Below, one piece after another: positions 1 through 9,503 of a stretch of DNA of 64,000 nt (position 1 is the stretch's first letter; every line of letters starts with the position of its first letter). This DNA is from Lunularia cruciata. Lineage: Eukaryota; Streptophyta; Marchantiopsida; Lunulariales; Lunulariaceae. The notes under the pieces are model-generated. The model was not told the DNA's origin, searched no databases, and saw only the letters and a program-made list of their open reading frames with translations. The stretch covers positions 1-64,000 of the forward strand of contig CAOYZS010000007.1 in NCBI GenBank assembly GCA_948567375.1, written 5' to 3'. The translations under genes were made by a program, and so were the position numbers.

Positions 1-185
1 TTAGAGAAGAGTGGGTCGGGAGATAAGGAGTTAAAAGGATTACCGACTAGTGCAATTGTAGATCAGAGTGAAAAGTGTTAGAATTGGTAGAGGAATTAGT
101 AGTTGTGAAACCCAAGGATGGAGTAGTGTGTAAAGTTACTTTGGGATTGGAAGCCGAGGAAGAAGTAGACATCGGACTGGAATAG
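1..185 (+). pseudogene. C-terminal end of ORF B inside the A1 5' LTR
   Basis: The sequence encodes the conserved tail of ORF B (GSGDKEL-like, then EEEVDIGLE and a stop at 183-185). Other copies of this tail are at 4900-5097, 13034-13249, 36315-36529, 37800-37998, 48600-48703 and 62012-62227. The reading frame here is disturbed around 70-90. The rest of the protein is beyond the left edge of the window. Its function is unknown. Confidence 0.75.
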
Positions 186-965
186 TAATAGTTTTGAGAT
201 ATGAAGAGGTGTATTGTCATTTTGGATTTGTAGGTTAGAAGAGTTGTTAGGAAATGGTATAGTTGTTAGCAACTATCATTTGCCTCACTATTTAAGAGTG
301 GCATTCATAGTAAAATGTTGTTTAATGCTCATTATTTCTGAGAATAGATATAGCAAAGTGTTTTGAAGGAGTGCTTGTCATTTGAGCTAATTCCGAGTAT
401 CAACTTTATGTGTATGCTTGTGAGTGTTTGGAGAATTTTGAAGTGCAAATCAAAGTGCTTGTTGGATGTTGGATTCCGCAGCCTTGATCTTCATTTTGTG
501 TGTTTCATCCTGTGTGAAGTGCAATCGGAGCAATCCCTTGACAGATATGAGAGGAATTGTAGTGTTGGTAGTATTTTGCATTTGTGAGTGCAGTGCAATG
601 TTGATGTGAAGCAATTTCAATCAAGGAAGTTGTGCCTTCAATGGAGGAGTGGAATACAATTTTGAGGCAAAGTTGTTTTGTAGTGAAGTGCCATCTTTGG
701 GAGAGACTAAATCATGACAATCAAGATTGTTTGGAAATATTTGATGGAGTTGTGATTATGTGTGATAAAGTGTTGTGACAAGACTGCAAATCAGTGCTTG
801 TCTCTCTTTTGGGTGTAGAGGCTACCTGAGAGATGAAAGACAAAATCACGAAGAGCTACATTGTGACATGTTACTTCATATTTGATCAATTCTGACTTGT
901 ATCTTTGCAGGAACAAACTTTACTTACTTGATTACCGCAAAAGTGATATTTGCTAGGTTGTCATG
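1..965 (+). repeat. Right part of the 5' A-LTR of gypsy copy A1
   Basis: This is the 3' portion of a family A long terminal repeat whose left end lies outside the window. It contains the last codons of ORF B, then the TATTTAAG core-promoter-like box near 291, and ends near 965 in a mutated GGTTGTCACA (here GGTTGTCATG). A tRNA-Asp-type primer site starts 5 nt further on, which identifies this end as a 5' LTR/internal junction. It shares copy-specific variants with 10681-11411; a hand alignment of about 300 bp (420-730 against 10860-11170) differs at roughly 10% of positions. I infer that the two are the LTR pair of one old insertion. Confidence 0.85.
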
Positions 966-970
966 ATTTT

Positions 971-988
971 TGGCACCATTGCCAAGGA
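971..988 (+). promoter_or_regulatory. Primer binding site, tRNA-Asp type, copy A1
   Basis: TGGCACCATTGCCAAGGA starts 5 nt after the LTR end. It matches the plant tRNA-Asp primer site (TGGCGCCGTTGCCGGGGA) except for G-to-A changes, several at former CpG sites. The same site, decayed differently, lies at 25514-25531 next to another A-LTR end. Known family fact: Athila-type plant gypsy elements use this primer. Confidence 0.85.
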
Positions 989-1052
989 TACAAATCTCGG
1001 GAGTGGAAGAATACAAAGCCAATTTCAAATTGGGGGTGTTAAAATAATATGA

Positions 1053-2166
1053 ATGTTTGGATTTAAAGAACAATGGGAAGAGACAGTTCAAAGAGAAAGG
1101 TTGCATTGTGAAGAAGAAGAACGCATTAAGATCAAATCCGCCTTTGACAAAATTGAACAAGAGGTGTTGGACTTTCAACTTCTTCACAAAGTGCAAGAAG
1201 CTTTGCAAGAACTTGACCAAAAGAAACGCAAAGGCGGCTGGCAAGGCTACTTTGCATCTCCATCTTCCAAGAAGAAGAAAGACTCAAGCAAGCAGACATA
1301 TTTGCTACAACCCAGTACATCGACTGGGTTGTAGAGTGTCAACACCTTCACATAATTCCTTGATTCTCTCAAAGAAATTTGAAAAACACTCCAAAGGTGT
1401 TGAACCTAATTCTTCCACTCGGGTTGAAGTCGACACATTCACAAAAGAAATTGTCGAGAAAGACCCTATTGTGAACTTGACTAATTGGAACCCTCGGGCT
1501 TTCAACACGGTGTTGATACTAGCCAACCTCTCGGTTCCATCAAGTTCAAACTTTCCACAGCCAATCCCACCAAGTCAAACGATGACTTTGTTACATGTTA
1601 CCCGGCATGCCTATCAAAAGTACAAGGGGACAGAACAAGATGAAGACCCCCATGAATTCATCAAAGAATTCAAAGTCATATCCTTTGCCAAGAAGGAACA
1701 CGACTTGGGAGATTGCCTGAGAATTTTCTCAAGTCTACTTCAAAAGAAAGCTCAGAGCTGGTACACCCATGTAACCTAGAAGGAGTTTGTATTGGTGGAT
1801 TGGGTGGACTTGAGAAACAATGCCCTGGAACGCTTCTAGGAAGTTGACTATGATACGAGCGTCTTCACAACGCTCAACGATTTGGATAGAGGCAAGAAGG
1901 AGAAGTAGAGAGACTACTCTGAGTGGTTCATGGCGCTTTTGAACCGAGTCTTGAAGCAATTGAGTGTGGTGGGTTACTCCAATGCCCAAGCCATTACCTA
2001 GTTCTTGGGAGAACTATCACCAGAAATTTGGGTCTTTGCCAAAGAGAGGAATGTAACTTCCCTCAACAAGGTACTCAAACATGTTGCATGCTATGAGGCG
2101 GCTCACTCTCACGCTGCCGGCAATTGAAGAAACCGGGAGAAGAAAGGCAAGAAGCCTAGAAGGAGA
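1053..2166 (+). pseudogene. gag: Family A gag, N-terminal half (copy A1)
   Basis: This is the capsid-coding part of a Ty3/gypsy gag. The first 93 codons (1053-1334) are highly charged and helical-looking. After a frameshift near 1330 the reading frame at about 1335-1779 encodes the capsid core, including DPHEFIKEFKVISFAKKE and the QKKAQSWYTHV box typical of retrotransposon gag. Further on, LNDLDRGKKEK, YSEWFMALLNRV and NVTSLNKVLKHV are recognisable but interrupted by stops. The minus-strand copy at 25460-24564 is collinear. The gene is cut at 2166 by a solo A-LTR and continues at 5920, with GGAGA on both sides. It is not functional. Confidence 0.85.
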
Positions 2167-2279
2167 TGTGGTGCCCACATTTTTTGTTTTTTTTCAAAAT
2201 AAAGGAGAAGAAGTGTATAGAGAAGTCGGATTGCGCCTGTATGGCCAAAGAAGGCGAAGAAAATTGTCTTTGGGATGAA

Positions 2280-2302
2280 ACCCGAAGTAAAGTGACTTCG
2301 GG
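2280..2302 (+). promoter_or_regulatory. Inverted repeat in the 5' region of the A-LTR
   Basis: CCCGAAGT and ACTTCGGG form an 8-bp perfect inverted repeat around a 6-nt loop upstream of the ORF B TATA box. CGAAGT-type motifs recur through the 5' part of several A-LTR copies. A role as a protein-binding site is only a guess. Confidence 0.4.
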
Positions 2303-2553
2303 TCATAAGGCAAAGTACTCGAAAATGCCCTATCAGCATACAATACAAAGTAGATTGTCTTTGGATCGGGTGGAGCTCAACCCAAGGCAAAGACAATCTA
2401 ACAACCTTTTGTCGGGGCGAGAAATTCAAGAAGGAGCCATTTCAAAACTGGCGGCTCATACGTGCAAAGGTTGATTGACAGTGACAGGTGCATGCCGGGG
2501 GTGTGATTTCTCAATAGAAACTCGAAGTGACGGAAGACAAAGAAGTGCAACTC

Positions 2554-2560
2554 TATAAAA
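2554..2560 (+). promoter_or_regulatory. TATA box upstream of ORF B
   Basis: TATAAAA lies 27 nt before the ATG at 2581. The same heptamer at the same 27-nt distance is present at 31646-31652 (ATG 31673) and 33935-33941 (ATG 33962). The surrounding bases vary between copies, which suggests constraint while the element was active. Confidence 0.7.
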
Positions 2561-2580
2561 ATTGAAACTGCAACGACGAA

Positions 2581-5097
2581 ATGTCGAGCAATTTTCCTTC
2601 GCCATTGAGGAGTCGTCTTGCAGGTGATCGGGGAAAGGGAAATAGAGTTGGACTCATGTTAGTGCGCAAGGGAGAAGTCGTGAGAGAGAAATCAAGAGAC
2701 AATAAGAAAGTAGAAGAGATGGGAGGAGGGAAGAAGAACTCCAAATTTGTAGTGAGAAATCATGCAATTCGGAGATTAGATGTAGTAGCGAGGATCAAAG
2801 TCTTGAGCCGACTTCGGATCACCTTTCTGGCATGGAACTGGAACGTAAGTTTTCCAGGATTCATGACAGAAATCATCGAGAGTGAGTGTCTCGATGGTCC
2901 CAAGGAAGAAAGGAAGAGCGGAAATCCGGCTTGCTGGACAGAGTCGGATTGGAGACTCGTACTCGGGAAGGAGGCGGGCTCGGAGCAGGGAGCCATGTTC
3001 TTGGGAAAAGGAGAGATAGCCCAAGAAACGTAGGAGGTGAGAGATGCCGTCTCGTTGAAGAGAACGAAGAATGGGTACAAGGTAGAAAGTTACAAAGACC
3101 CTGTCAAGAGAGGAATTGTGAATGCTTTGATGGCAATCTTGAAGCCGGAGAGAACAACATATGTGATGAAACACCAAGCGGTGTTCTTTCACAAATTGTT
3201 TGCAGGAGAACCAATTAATTGGGCAAGGTGTTTTTACGAGAGAACAAGGCAGATGGTGTGGAATCTACGGGATAAGTCGCCTCCACATTACATTGTGCCA
3301 TTTGCGGCACATTTCTACCTCGGGCTCAATTTGCTGACCTCGGCGGAGCAAAATTGGATGGTGTCGCACTTCCATCCGGATGTGCGAAAGGAAGTCGGTG
3401 TCGAGGAGCAGCAATACATTCTCCAAATCCGGAACACAGACGACTACTACGTGAAGACAGGGAAAAAAACATGGAGGTCAAAGTAAGTACCCCAACAAAG
3501 AAGAGAACTCGGCAAGCAGAAGCCAAAGAAAACAAGAAACCTTGGAAGATGCAGAAAAATAACCCGAGGCGAGGAATGGTGGTGATTGAGTCAGAAGATG
3601 AAGACTCAGAAGGCAAGGCCAAGCTCAAGACGGAGGACTTGGAACATGAGGAGGAACCTGAGCTGACACTGCAAAGCGGAGATACAAGCAGTGACAGTGA
3701 AGACGGTAGAGAAATCACCTCGGCGCCAGCGGCTGAAGAATACGAAGAAGAAGAAGAAGCCGAAGACAATGGAGAAGAAGATTGCAGTATAGCGAGGAGT
3801 TTGCTCGAGACATAAGGCAAAGTGTGAGGCGGGGCCGAGTAGGGTGAAGGAAGAGGCAGAAGACAGCTCGGGTAGTGAGGCATCAATCCCAATACGAAGA
3901 CTTCAGAGAAGAAGGCGCATATCAGGAGAACACGAGGAGAAAAGAGAAACTACTCCGCGGGAGGAATAAGTTGCCAGTGAGGGAGTAGAGTACCTGCAAG
4001 AGGTAGTGTGCCCGCTGTTGGTGAAGTTGGAGCAGAAGAAGAAGGAGATGCAGTCGACTTGTCCAGAGGTAAAGACTGTATTGTAGGTGGTAGCAAGATT
4101 AGAAGAGGAGAACTCGGAGTTGAAGAGGAGTATAACCCGAGGTGAGGAGGAGAGAGAAGTACTTCGAGCGGAAGCAGTAGAGAGAAGTCAAGTAATCAAA
4201 GACCTGAAGAGAGAAGTGAGCTATTGAGAGGATCTTGCGAGGAAGAGTGACATCGCAAGAGAGAGACAGGTAGCGGAGTACAAAATCTTGAAGCAGCAGT
4301 TTGCTGATTCAAGAGTAGAGCTTATCGATGCTATGGCGAGGGTAGCATCGAAGGATCAAGAGTTCGATCAAGTGATGGAGAGTATGGAGGAGAAGAAGCA
4401 ACTCTGGCAAAGAGAGTTGTCTGCGTGGTATAGAGAAGAAGAGAGATTACGAGAGTTACTTCGTAATCAAGAAGAGAAAGTTGTACAGAAGGAGAAAGAG
4501 AAGGAAGCGGTGAAAGCCGAGTTCGAGGAAGAGTTGGCAATGTACCGAGAGGAATGGCTTGCAGATCGTGAATGAGAACAGAAGACAAGATTGGAGCCAT
4601 TGAAGGAGATAGTCCTCAGGGTGAACAATATGTTAAGTACAGAAGCCAGCGTTTGAATTGAAGAAGCGCGACTGCACGAGTTGAAGTTGTTGGTGCAGGA
4701 GACGAAGCGAAGACAAGCAAAGGACACGGAGATGAATGCCTTGTTAATAAAATTAAGAACTCGTGTTGATAGGAAGGTTTTGGAGGTAGAAGATAACATT
4801 TCCAATAGATTAGACTTAGTGAAAGTAGAGCTAGAAAAGCTTCGGAAAGATGTTAAAGCAAAACCCGAAGTAGATAACATAGGAGTCCAAATGTCTTCGG
4901 AGTTACCCTCAGAGACATTAGAGATGAGTGGGTCAGGAGTTAAGGAGTTAGATAGATTACCCACTAGTGAAATTTCAGATCAGGAAAGAGAATTGCTGGA
5001 TCTGGTCGAAGATGTGAAACTCGAGGAAAAAGCAGTAGGAAGTACTTCGGGTTCGGGTTTGAAAGCCGGAGAAGAAGTAGACATCGGATCGGATTAG
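2581..5097 (+). pseudogene. ORF B: LTR-encoded protein with globular, acidic and coiled-coil regions (broken)
   Basis: About 840 codons lie inside the solo LTR. In order: a basic N-terminus (MSSNFPSPLRSR); a conserved domain with RRLDVVARIKVLSRL, TFLAWNWN and FPGFMTEII; then WTESDWRLVL, KRTKNGYKVESYK, KPERTTYVMKHQAVFFHKLF, INWARCF, PPHYIVPFAAHFYLGLNLL and FHPDVRKEV; an acidic stretch (3560-3780, runs of E and D, LTLQSGDTSS); a long heptad-rich coiled coil (about 4000-4880, EEKKQLWQREL, VDRKVLEVEDN); and a conserved tail ending EEVDIGSD. Breaks: a stop at 3031-3033, a frameshift at the A-run near 3465, another frameshift near 3775, and stops near 4084, 4225 and 4573. I do not recognise the family with certainty; the globular part loosely recalls plant transposon-associated domains. 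Its function is unknown. Confidence 0.8.
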
Positions 5098-5202
5098 TAA
5101 CAGATTTGAGATTTGAAGAGGTAGATATGAAGAGGTGCATTTTCATTTCGGATCTGCAGGTTAGAACAATTGTTGTAGAATGGTATAGTTGTTAGAATTG
5201 TC

Positions 5203-5260
5203 GATTGATTCACTATTTAAGAGTGGCATTTGATTGATTCATTATTTAAGAGTGGCATTC
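5203..5260 (+). repeat. Duplicated core-promoter box in the A-LTR
   Basis: A 29-bp unit ending in TATTTAAGAGTGGCATT is repeated twice in tandem. Other A-LTR copies (for example near 291, 10731, 36649 and 62330) have one unit. TATTTAAG resembles a TATA box and could be the promoter for genomic RNA. This is inferred from position and conservation only. Confidence 0.55.
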
Positions 5261-5919
5261 ACAGTCAAATGTTTTTCAGTGCTCATTATTTCTGAGAATA
5301 GATAAAGCGAAGTGCTGTGAAGCAGTGCTTGTCGCTTGAGCTTGATTTCGAGTATCAACTTCGTGTCTATGTTTGTGAGTGTGTGAAGAAATTCAAAGTG
5401 CAAGTCAGTGTGTTTGTTGGATGTTGGATTCCACAGCCTTGATCTTCATTCTGTGTGTTTGATCCTGAGTGAAGTGCAATCGAAGCAATGCCTTGACAGA
5501 TCTGAGAGGAATTGTAGTGTTGGTAGTATTGTGCATTTGTGAGTGCAGTGCGAGGTTGATGTGAAGCAATTTTGATCGAGGAAGTTGTGCCTTCAATGGA
5601 GGGGTGGAACACAATTCTGAGGCGAAGTCATTTTGCAGTGAAGTGCCGTTTTTGGGAGAGCCTAAATCATCACAATCAAGATTGTTTGGAAAGATTTGAT
5701 GGAGTTGTGATTATGGAGTGTTAATTTGTGATAAGACTGCGAGTTAGTGCTTGTTACTCTCTTCTGGGTGTGGTTTCTACCTGAGAGACTAAAGAAGAAC
5801 TCAAGAAGAACTGAAATTGTTACTTTGCTTCGTATTTGACCAATTCTGACTCGTATCTCTGTGGGAACGAACTTTACTTACCCGATTACCGCAAAAGTGA
5901 TATTTGCCGGGTTGTCACA

Positions 5920-7125
5920 GGAGAGCTTCTTGCAATACATCCCTTTCTTTGGAGGAATCTTTCACATCTTTAAGTTCTTCTTTGGAGTCTGAAGAAAATC
6001 AAAGCCAAGAAGAATACAAAGATGGGGGGGTAAGAAACCATTGACACCCCCAGCAAAGAGTGTACATAAGGCCAATACTAAGCTGGATGCCCTCATAAAG
6101 GAGTTTTTGGATTTTAAGATCCATATGATTGGGGCAAAGGACCGGGGGAAGCCTCTATCATTTGGTAGACCCAACATATGGTGTATCACGTGTTGCAAGT
6201 TAGGCCATGCAAACACGGAATGCAATACTCATAATGCATTTTTGGTGCAGCAGATTGATTGGGTTTCGGGATGGAATCAGGAAGAGGAAGAGGAGGCGGT
6301 GTACCAAACCCAAGAGGTACCGCCTCAGACAAGCACATTGTACCAAGGTCCGAGGTACAAACCAAGGGAGTATAACCTCAATGCTCCTCCACAAAGACCA
6401 CCAATTAACAACCAAAACGTACCTCAGAATGTTGCACCTCAAGCATGTTACAATTGTGGCTCAATGGGACATTGGTCACCAAATTGTTTAGAGCCAAGAT
6501 AGCAAATTGGGTTTGTTTCCTTGTGTGGGAATTGTAAAGGATCGAGTCATACGTGCAACCAATGCCCCCATCCTTCAAGCCCAAAGCCGCTTGTAAAAAT
6601 ATGTACAGACCCCGGCTGAGCGTGCAGTGCTTCAGGCGAAGGGTGATACTAATGTAAATTGTATAACACTTGAGGAGGAGAGACCTCAAGAAGGGAGCCC
6701 GGTCTCAGAAGGAGAATGGTCGGACCTCAAAATTTTGAGGGTTGAGATGTGCACCGGCAAGAAGAAGTGTGATCCCAAGGAACTGAGTACAAGCTTGTCA
6801 TCCTCACAAAAGACAAAGAGGCTACACCCAAAGTCAATCCTTTTTGCCAAGGAGGAAAAGATCCTTGCAAAAGCCAAAGCTAAAGCCTTGCAGAAAGAGC
6901 TCAAGGAAGCGGTACTCAGAACTCGGGAGCTGAGTTTGGAGGAGGAGGCAAAGATGAAGCCTCCAGTTTTTCCGGTGGACATTAGATCCAAAGTAAAGAA
7001 TCTGATACAAGCTGAGGTGGGCCACCCCGAGGAACCTTGGGTTAAGACCACTAGTACTCCTATCACCATCATGAAACGGCCCGAAGTCAAATTTGAACAT
7101 GGAGAGACTTCAAACTCAAAGTAGA
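5920..7125 (+). pseudogene. gag: Family A gag, C-terminal half with three zinc knuckles (copy A1)
   Basis: This continues the gag interrupted at 2166. A serine-rich linker is followed by three CCHC zinc knuckles of C-x2-C-x4-H-x4-C spacing: C6182/C6191/H6206/C6221, CYNCGSMGHWSPNC at 6445-6487, and CGNCKGSSHTCNQC near 6523-6565 after a stop at the end of 6502. A lysine- and glutamate-rich spacer (6627-7124) leads to the protease. Zinc knuckles bind the genomic RNA during packaging. Copy A2 (22646-21208, minus) has the same three knuckles. There is a frameshift at the G-run near 6025-6032 and several stops. Confidence 0.85.
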
Positions 7126-7142
7126 AGGTAAAGAAGGTAAAA

Positions 7143-7658
7143 TTGGAGGGAGTACCTCAATACAATATTGTAGCAGATTTGGCATCCACAAGTGCAAACG
7201 TCTCATTTAAGCAGTTGTGGGAAGATAATAAGTTGTACAAGAGGAAGCTAAATTCTGCCCTCAAGAAAGTAAGGGCGATGTCCAAAAAAGACCTGCCTGC
7301 CATTTATGGTATTGAACAAGAGGATCTGGGATCTCCTGAGATTGATGTGGAGACTACATGGTGCATGATCACATCGATACCCATTGATTTGGGTTCCAGT
7401 GTGAATATCATGACCAAAGATACTACAAATTGGCTAGGATATCATACGTTTGAGCCAACACCCCGAGTCTTGAAATTTGCAGACCAAACCAGGAGACGGC
7501 CATTGGGCATGCTGTCAAACATTACTACAATCAATGGAGGGGTGCCCTTCAAATTGAATTACATTGTGTTGCGACCAATAACCAAAACTGGTTACCCACT
7601 ATTGATCGGAAGACCCTGGTTGTATAATGCCCAAGTTGCGGTGGATTGGCACCAGTAG
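7143..7658 (+). pseudogene. pol: Family A aspartic protease region (copy A1)
   Basis: This 171-codon open stretch contains the retropepsin-like active-site triplet in the form DLGSS at 7386-7400, followed by a VNIM strand, a linker and GYPLLIGRPWL, the usual second half of a retroelement protease. In active enzymes the triplet is D-S/T-G; here it reads D-L-G, probably by mutation. Upstream lies the gag spacer, and downstream, after an in-frame stop, the RT. The protease would cleave the Gag-Pol polyprotein inside virus-like particles. Confidence 0.75.
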
Positions 7659-7661
7659 AAG

Positions 7662-9503
7662 TTGAGGTTTAAGGACATTTTGTCTGAAGACCAGAAGCTG
7701 GTGATGGTGAGTTGGACAAAGGTTCCCCATCTCAAGGAAACAAGTTTGTCAAAAGACGAGAACGAATCCAAAGACAAAGTCCAAGTCAATTACTTGGAAT
7801 GTTACGAGATGGACTTAAAAGATGAAGATCCATATGACCTCACCTTGGATGAACATGATTTGGAAGAAGGGGATTTGATGGCCGCCCGACTCGGATTAAG
7901 CCGAGTAAGCCACATCAAAGGATTCATCAACCTTGATGACTATCAAGATGTTGTCTTGACCAAAGGAAAAATTTTGAAAATTTTGAAGACAGTCACTACG
8001 GAAGAGTTGGCAGGATACACTACCCTATTTATAGAATTCCAGGATGTACTTGCCTAGTCTATGGATCAAATGCCGGGTATTTCATGAGAATTTGGAGAAC
8101 ACTAGATTGATCTGGTTGAAGGTGCAGCTCTGGTTCAGCAAAGACAATACCGCCTGAACCCAAAGTACTTGCTTTTGATGAAAGATGAAATCAACAAGTA
8201 CTTGGGGGCCAGAATAATCTTTCCTATCTTAAGTAGTGAGTAGGTTTCACCCATTGTCATTGTCCCGAAGAAGAAAATTGAGAAGATTCAAGTGTGCCAA
8301 GATTTCCGCAAATTAAATGCAATCACAAGGAATGATCATCATCCCTTGCCTTTTACCAATACAATTTTGGACCAAGTAGCTGGTCACCCTTGTTACAGTT
8401 TTCTTGATGGATTTTCAAGGTACAATCAAGTGTCCATCCAAGAAGAGGACAAGGACAAAACCACATTCACAACCAATTGGGGCTCTTTCACTTACAATCA
8501 AATGCCCTTTGGGTTGTGTAATGCTCCTGCTACTTTCCAATGGATGATGAATTCAATTTTCAAGGATTTCTTGTGCAAATTTGTGGAAGTCTTTATTGAT
8601 GATTTTTGTGTGTTTGGGCAAAGAGATGTACATTTGGATTACCTTTGCCAAACGTTTGAAAGGTGCCATTTTTCCAGCTTGTCATTACACCCAGAGAAAT
8701 GCTTCTTCACAATGAAGGAGGGAATTCTTTTGGGGCATCGGGTGTCAAGCCAAGGTATTGAAGTTGAAGTCAAGAAGGTTAAAGTAATTTCCACCTTGGA
8801 ATCACCTAAGAATATTTGGGAGCTGAGGGCCTTCTTGGGACATGTTGGATACTACAGACGCTTTGTTTCAAACTATGCGGTGCTTGCTACACCCCTTACA
8901 AAGCTGGTAAAGAAGTCCGAAGACTACCTATAGGAAGCAAGTCAAGAAGAAGCTTTCCAGGTATTGAAGAAGAAACCGATTGAAGCACTAGTCATGAGGG
9001 CCCCGAATTGGAACGCCCCTTTTCATGTATATGTGGATACTTCATCCATGGCAATTGGAGTAGTCTTGAGTCAGAAGGATGACAAGAAGAAAGATTACCC
9101 CATCTATTATGCCAATCGACAACTTTCAGTTTCAGAAAAGAACTATTTGATGACTGAAAGAGAAGCACTCGGAATGGTGTATACCTGCAAGAAATTTCAC
9201 CACTACCTGCTGGGATACGAGTTTGTCTTCTATGTTGACCATTACGCATTGCAACATTTGGTCAAGAAGGTAAATGTGTCAGGGAGAATTGCAAGATGGA
9301 TCTTGTTGTTGCAAGAATTCACATATACTGTACAAGTACAAAAGGGAGCCTCACATTCAAATGCGGACTTCTTGTCCTGGTTGGAAACTCAAGACCAAGA
9401 ATGGACAATCAATGATCAGTTCCCTGATGAAGAGTTATATCATTTGACAACAATGCAAAGTATGAAGTATGCAGCCAAATATCACTATCTGTATACTCTC
9501 TAG
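7662..9503 (+). pseudogene. pol: Family A reverse transcriptase and RNase H (copy A1)
   Basis: The RT runs from a linker (7662-8057) through VSPIVIVPKK (about 8250) and CQDFRKLNAIT (8292) to the palm motifs FLDGFSRYNQV and QMPFGLCNAPATFQ. The catalytic box is FIDD, with both aspartates at 8598-8603. FLGHVGYYRRFV marks the connection domain. RNase H follows with VDTSSMAIGVVLSQ (first acidic residue at 9036), TEREALGMVY and HYALQHLVKK. In-frame stops lie near 8056, 8931 and 9501, so the polyprotein is dead, but domain order and spacing are normal for Ty3/gypsy (PR-RT-RH-IN). This is the best preserved pol in the window. Confidence 0.93.

Larger units (their letters stand above)
2167..5919 (+). 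mobile_element. Complete solo A-LTR with ORF B, 3753 bp, GGAGA target duplication
   Basis: The unit starts TGTGGTGCCCACA and ends GGGTTGTCACA. It is flanked by a perfect 5-bp duplication GGAGA (2162-2166 and 5920-5924). The interrupted gag resumes exactly on the far side, and the uninterrupted target is visible in the minus-strand gag near 22330-22350. TG...CA ends with a 5-bp duplication are the signature of LTR-retrotransposon integrase, and no internal region is present, so this is a solo LTR. It contains a TATA box (2554), ORF B (2581-5097), a second promoter-like region (5203-5260) and a conserved 3' part of about 700 bp seen many times in the window. Confidence 0.92.

Noticed and set aside
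1057-1334. Frame starting at 1057 as the true gag N-terminus
   Set aside because: The frame starting at 1053 gives a charged helical sequence that matches copy A2; the 1057 frame becomes the real one only after a shift near 1330.
3326-3892. Serine-rich minus-strand open frame, with similar ones at 11657-12315, 32665-33108 and 34717-35560
   Set aside because: These are the complement of the acidic glutamate- and aspartate-rich part of ORF B; low-complexity coding often leaves the opposite strand open.
5131-5919. A stand-alone LTR of about 790 bp starting TGCATTGTC after a purine-rich tract
   Set aside because: This was my first reading, because the 700-800 bp 3' region is the most repeated part of the window. 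The target duplications flank the much longer unit starting TGTGGTRCC, and no duplication was found around the short version, so the short version is only the 3' part of the LTR.
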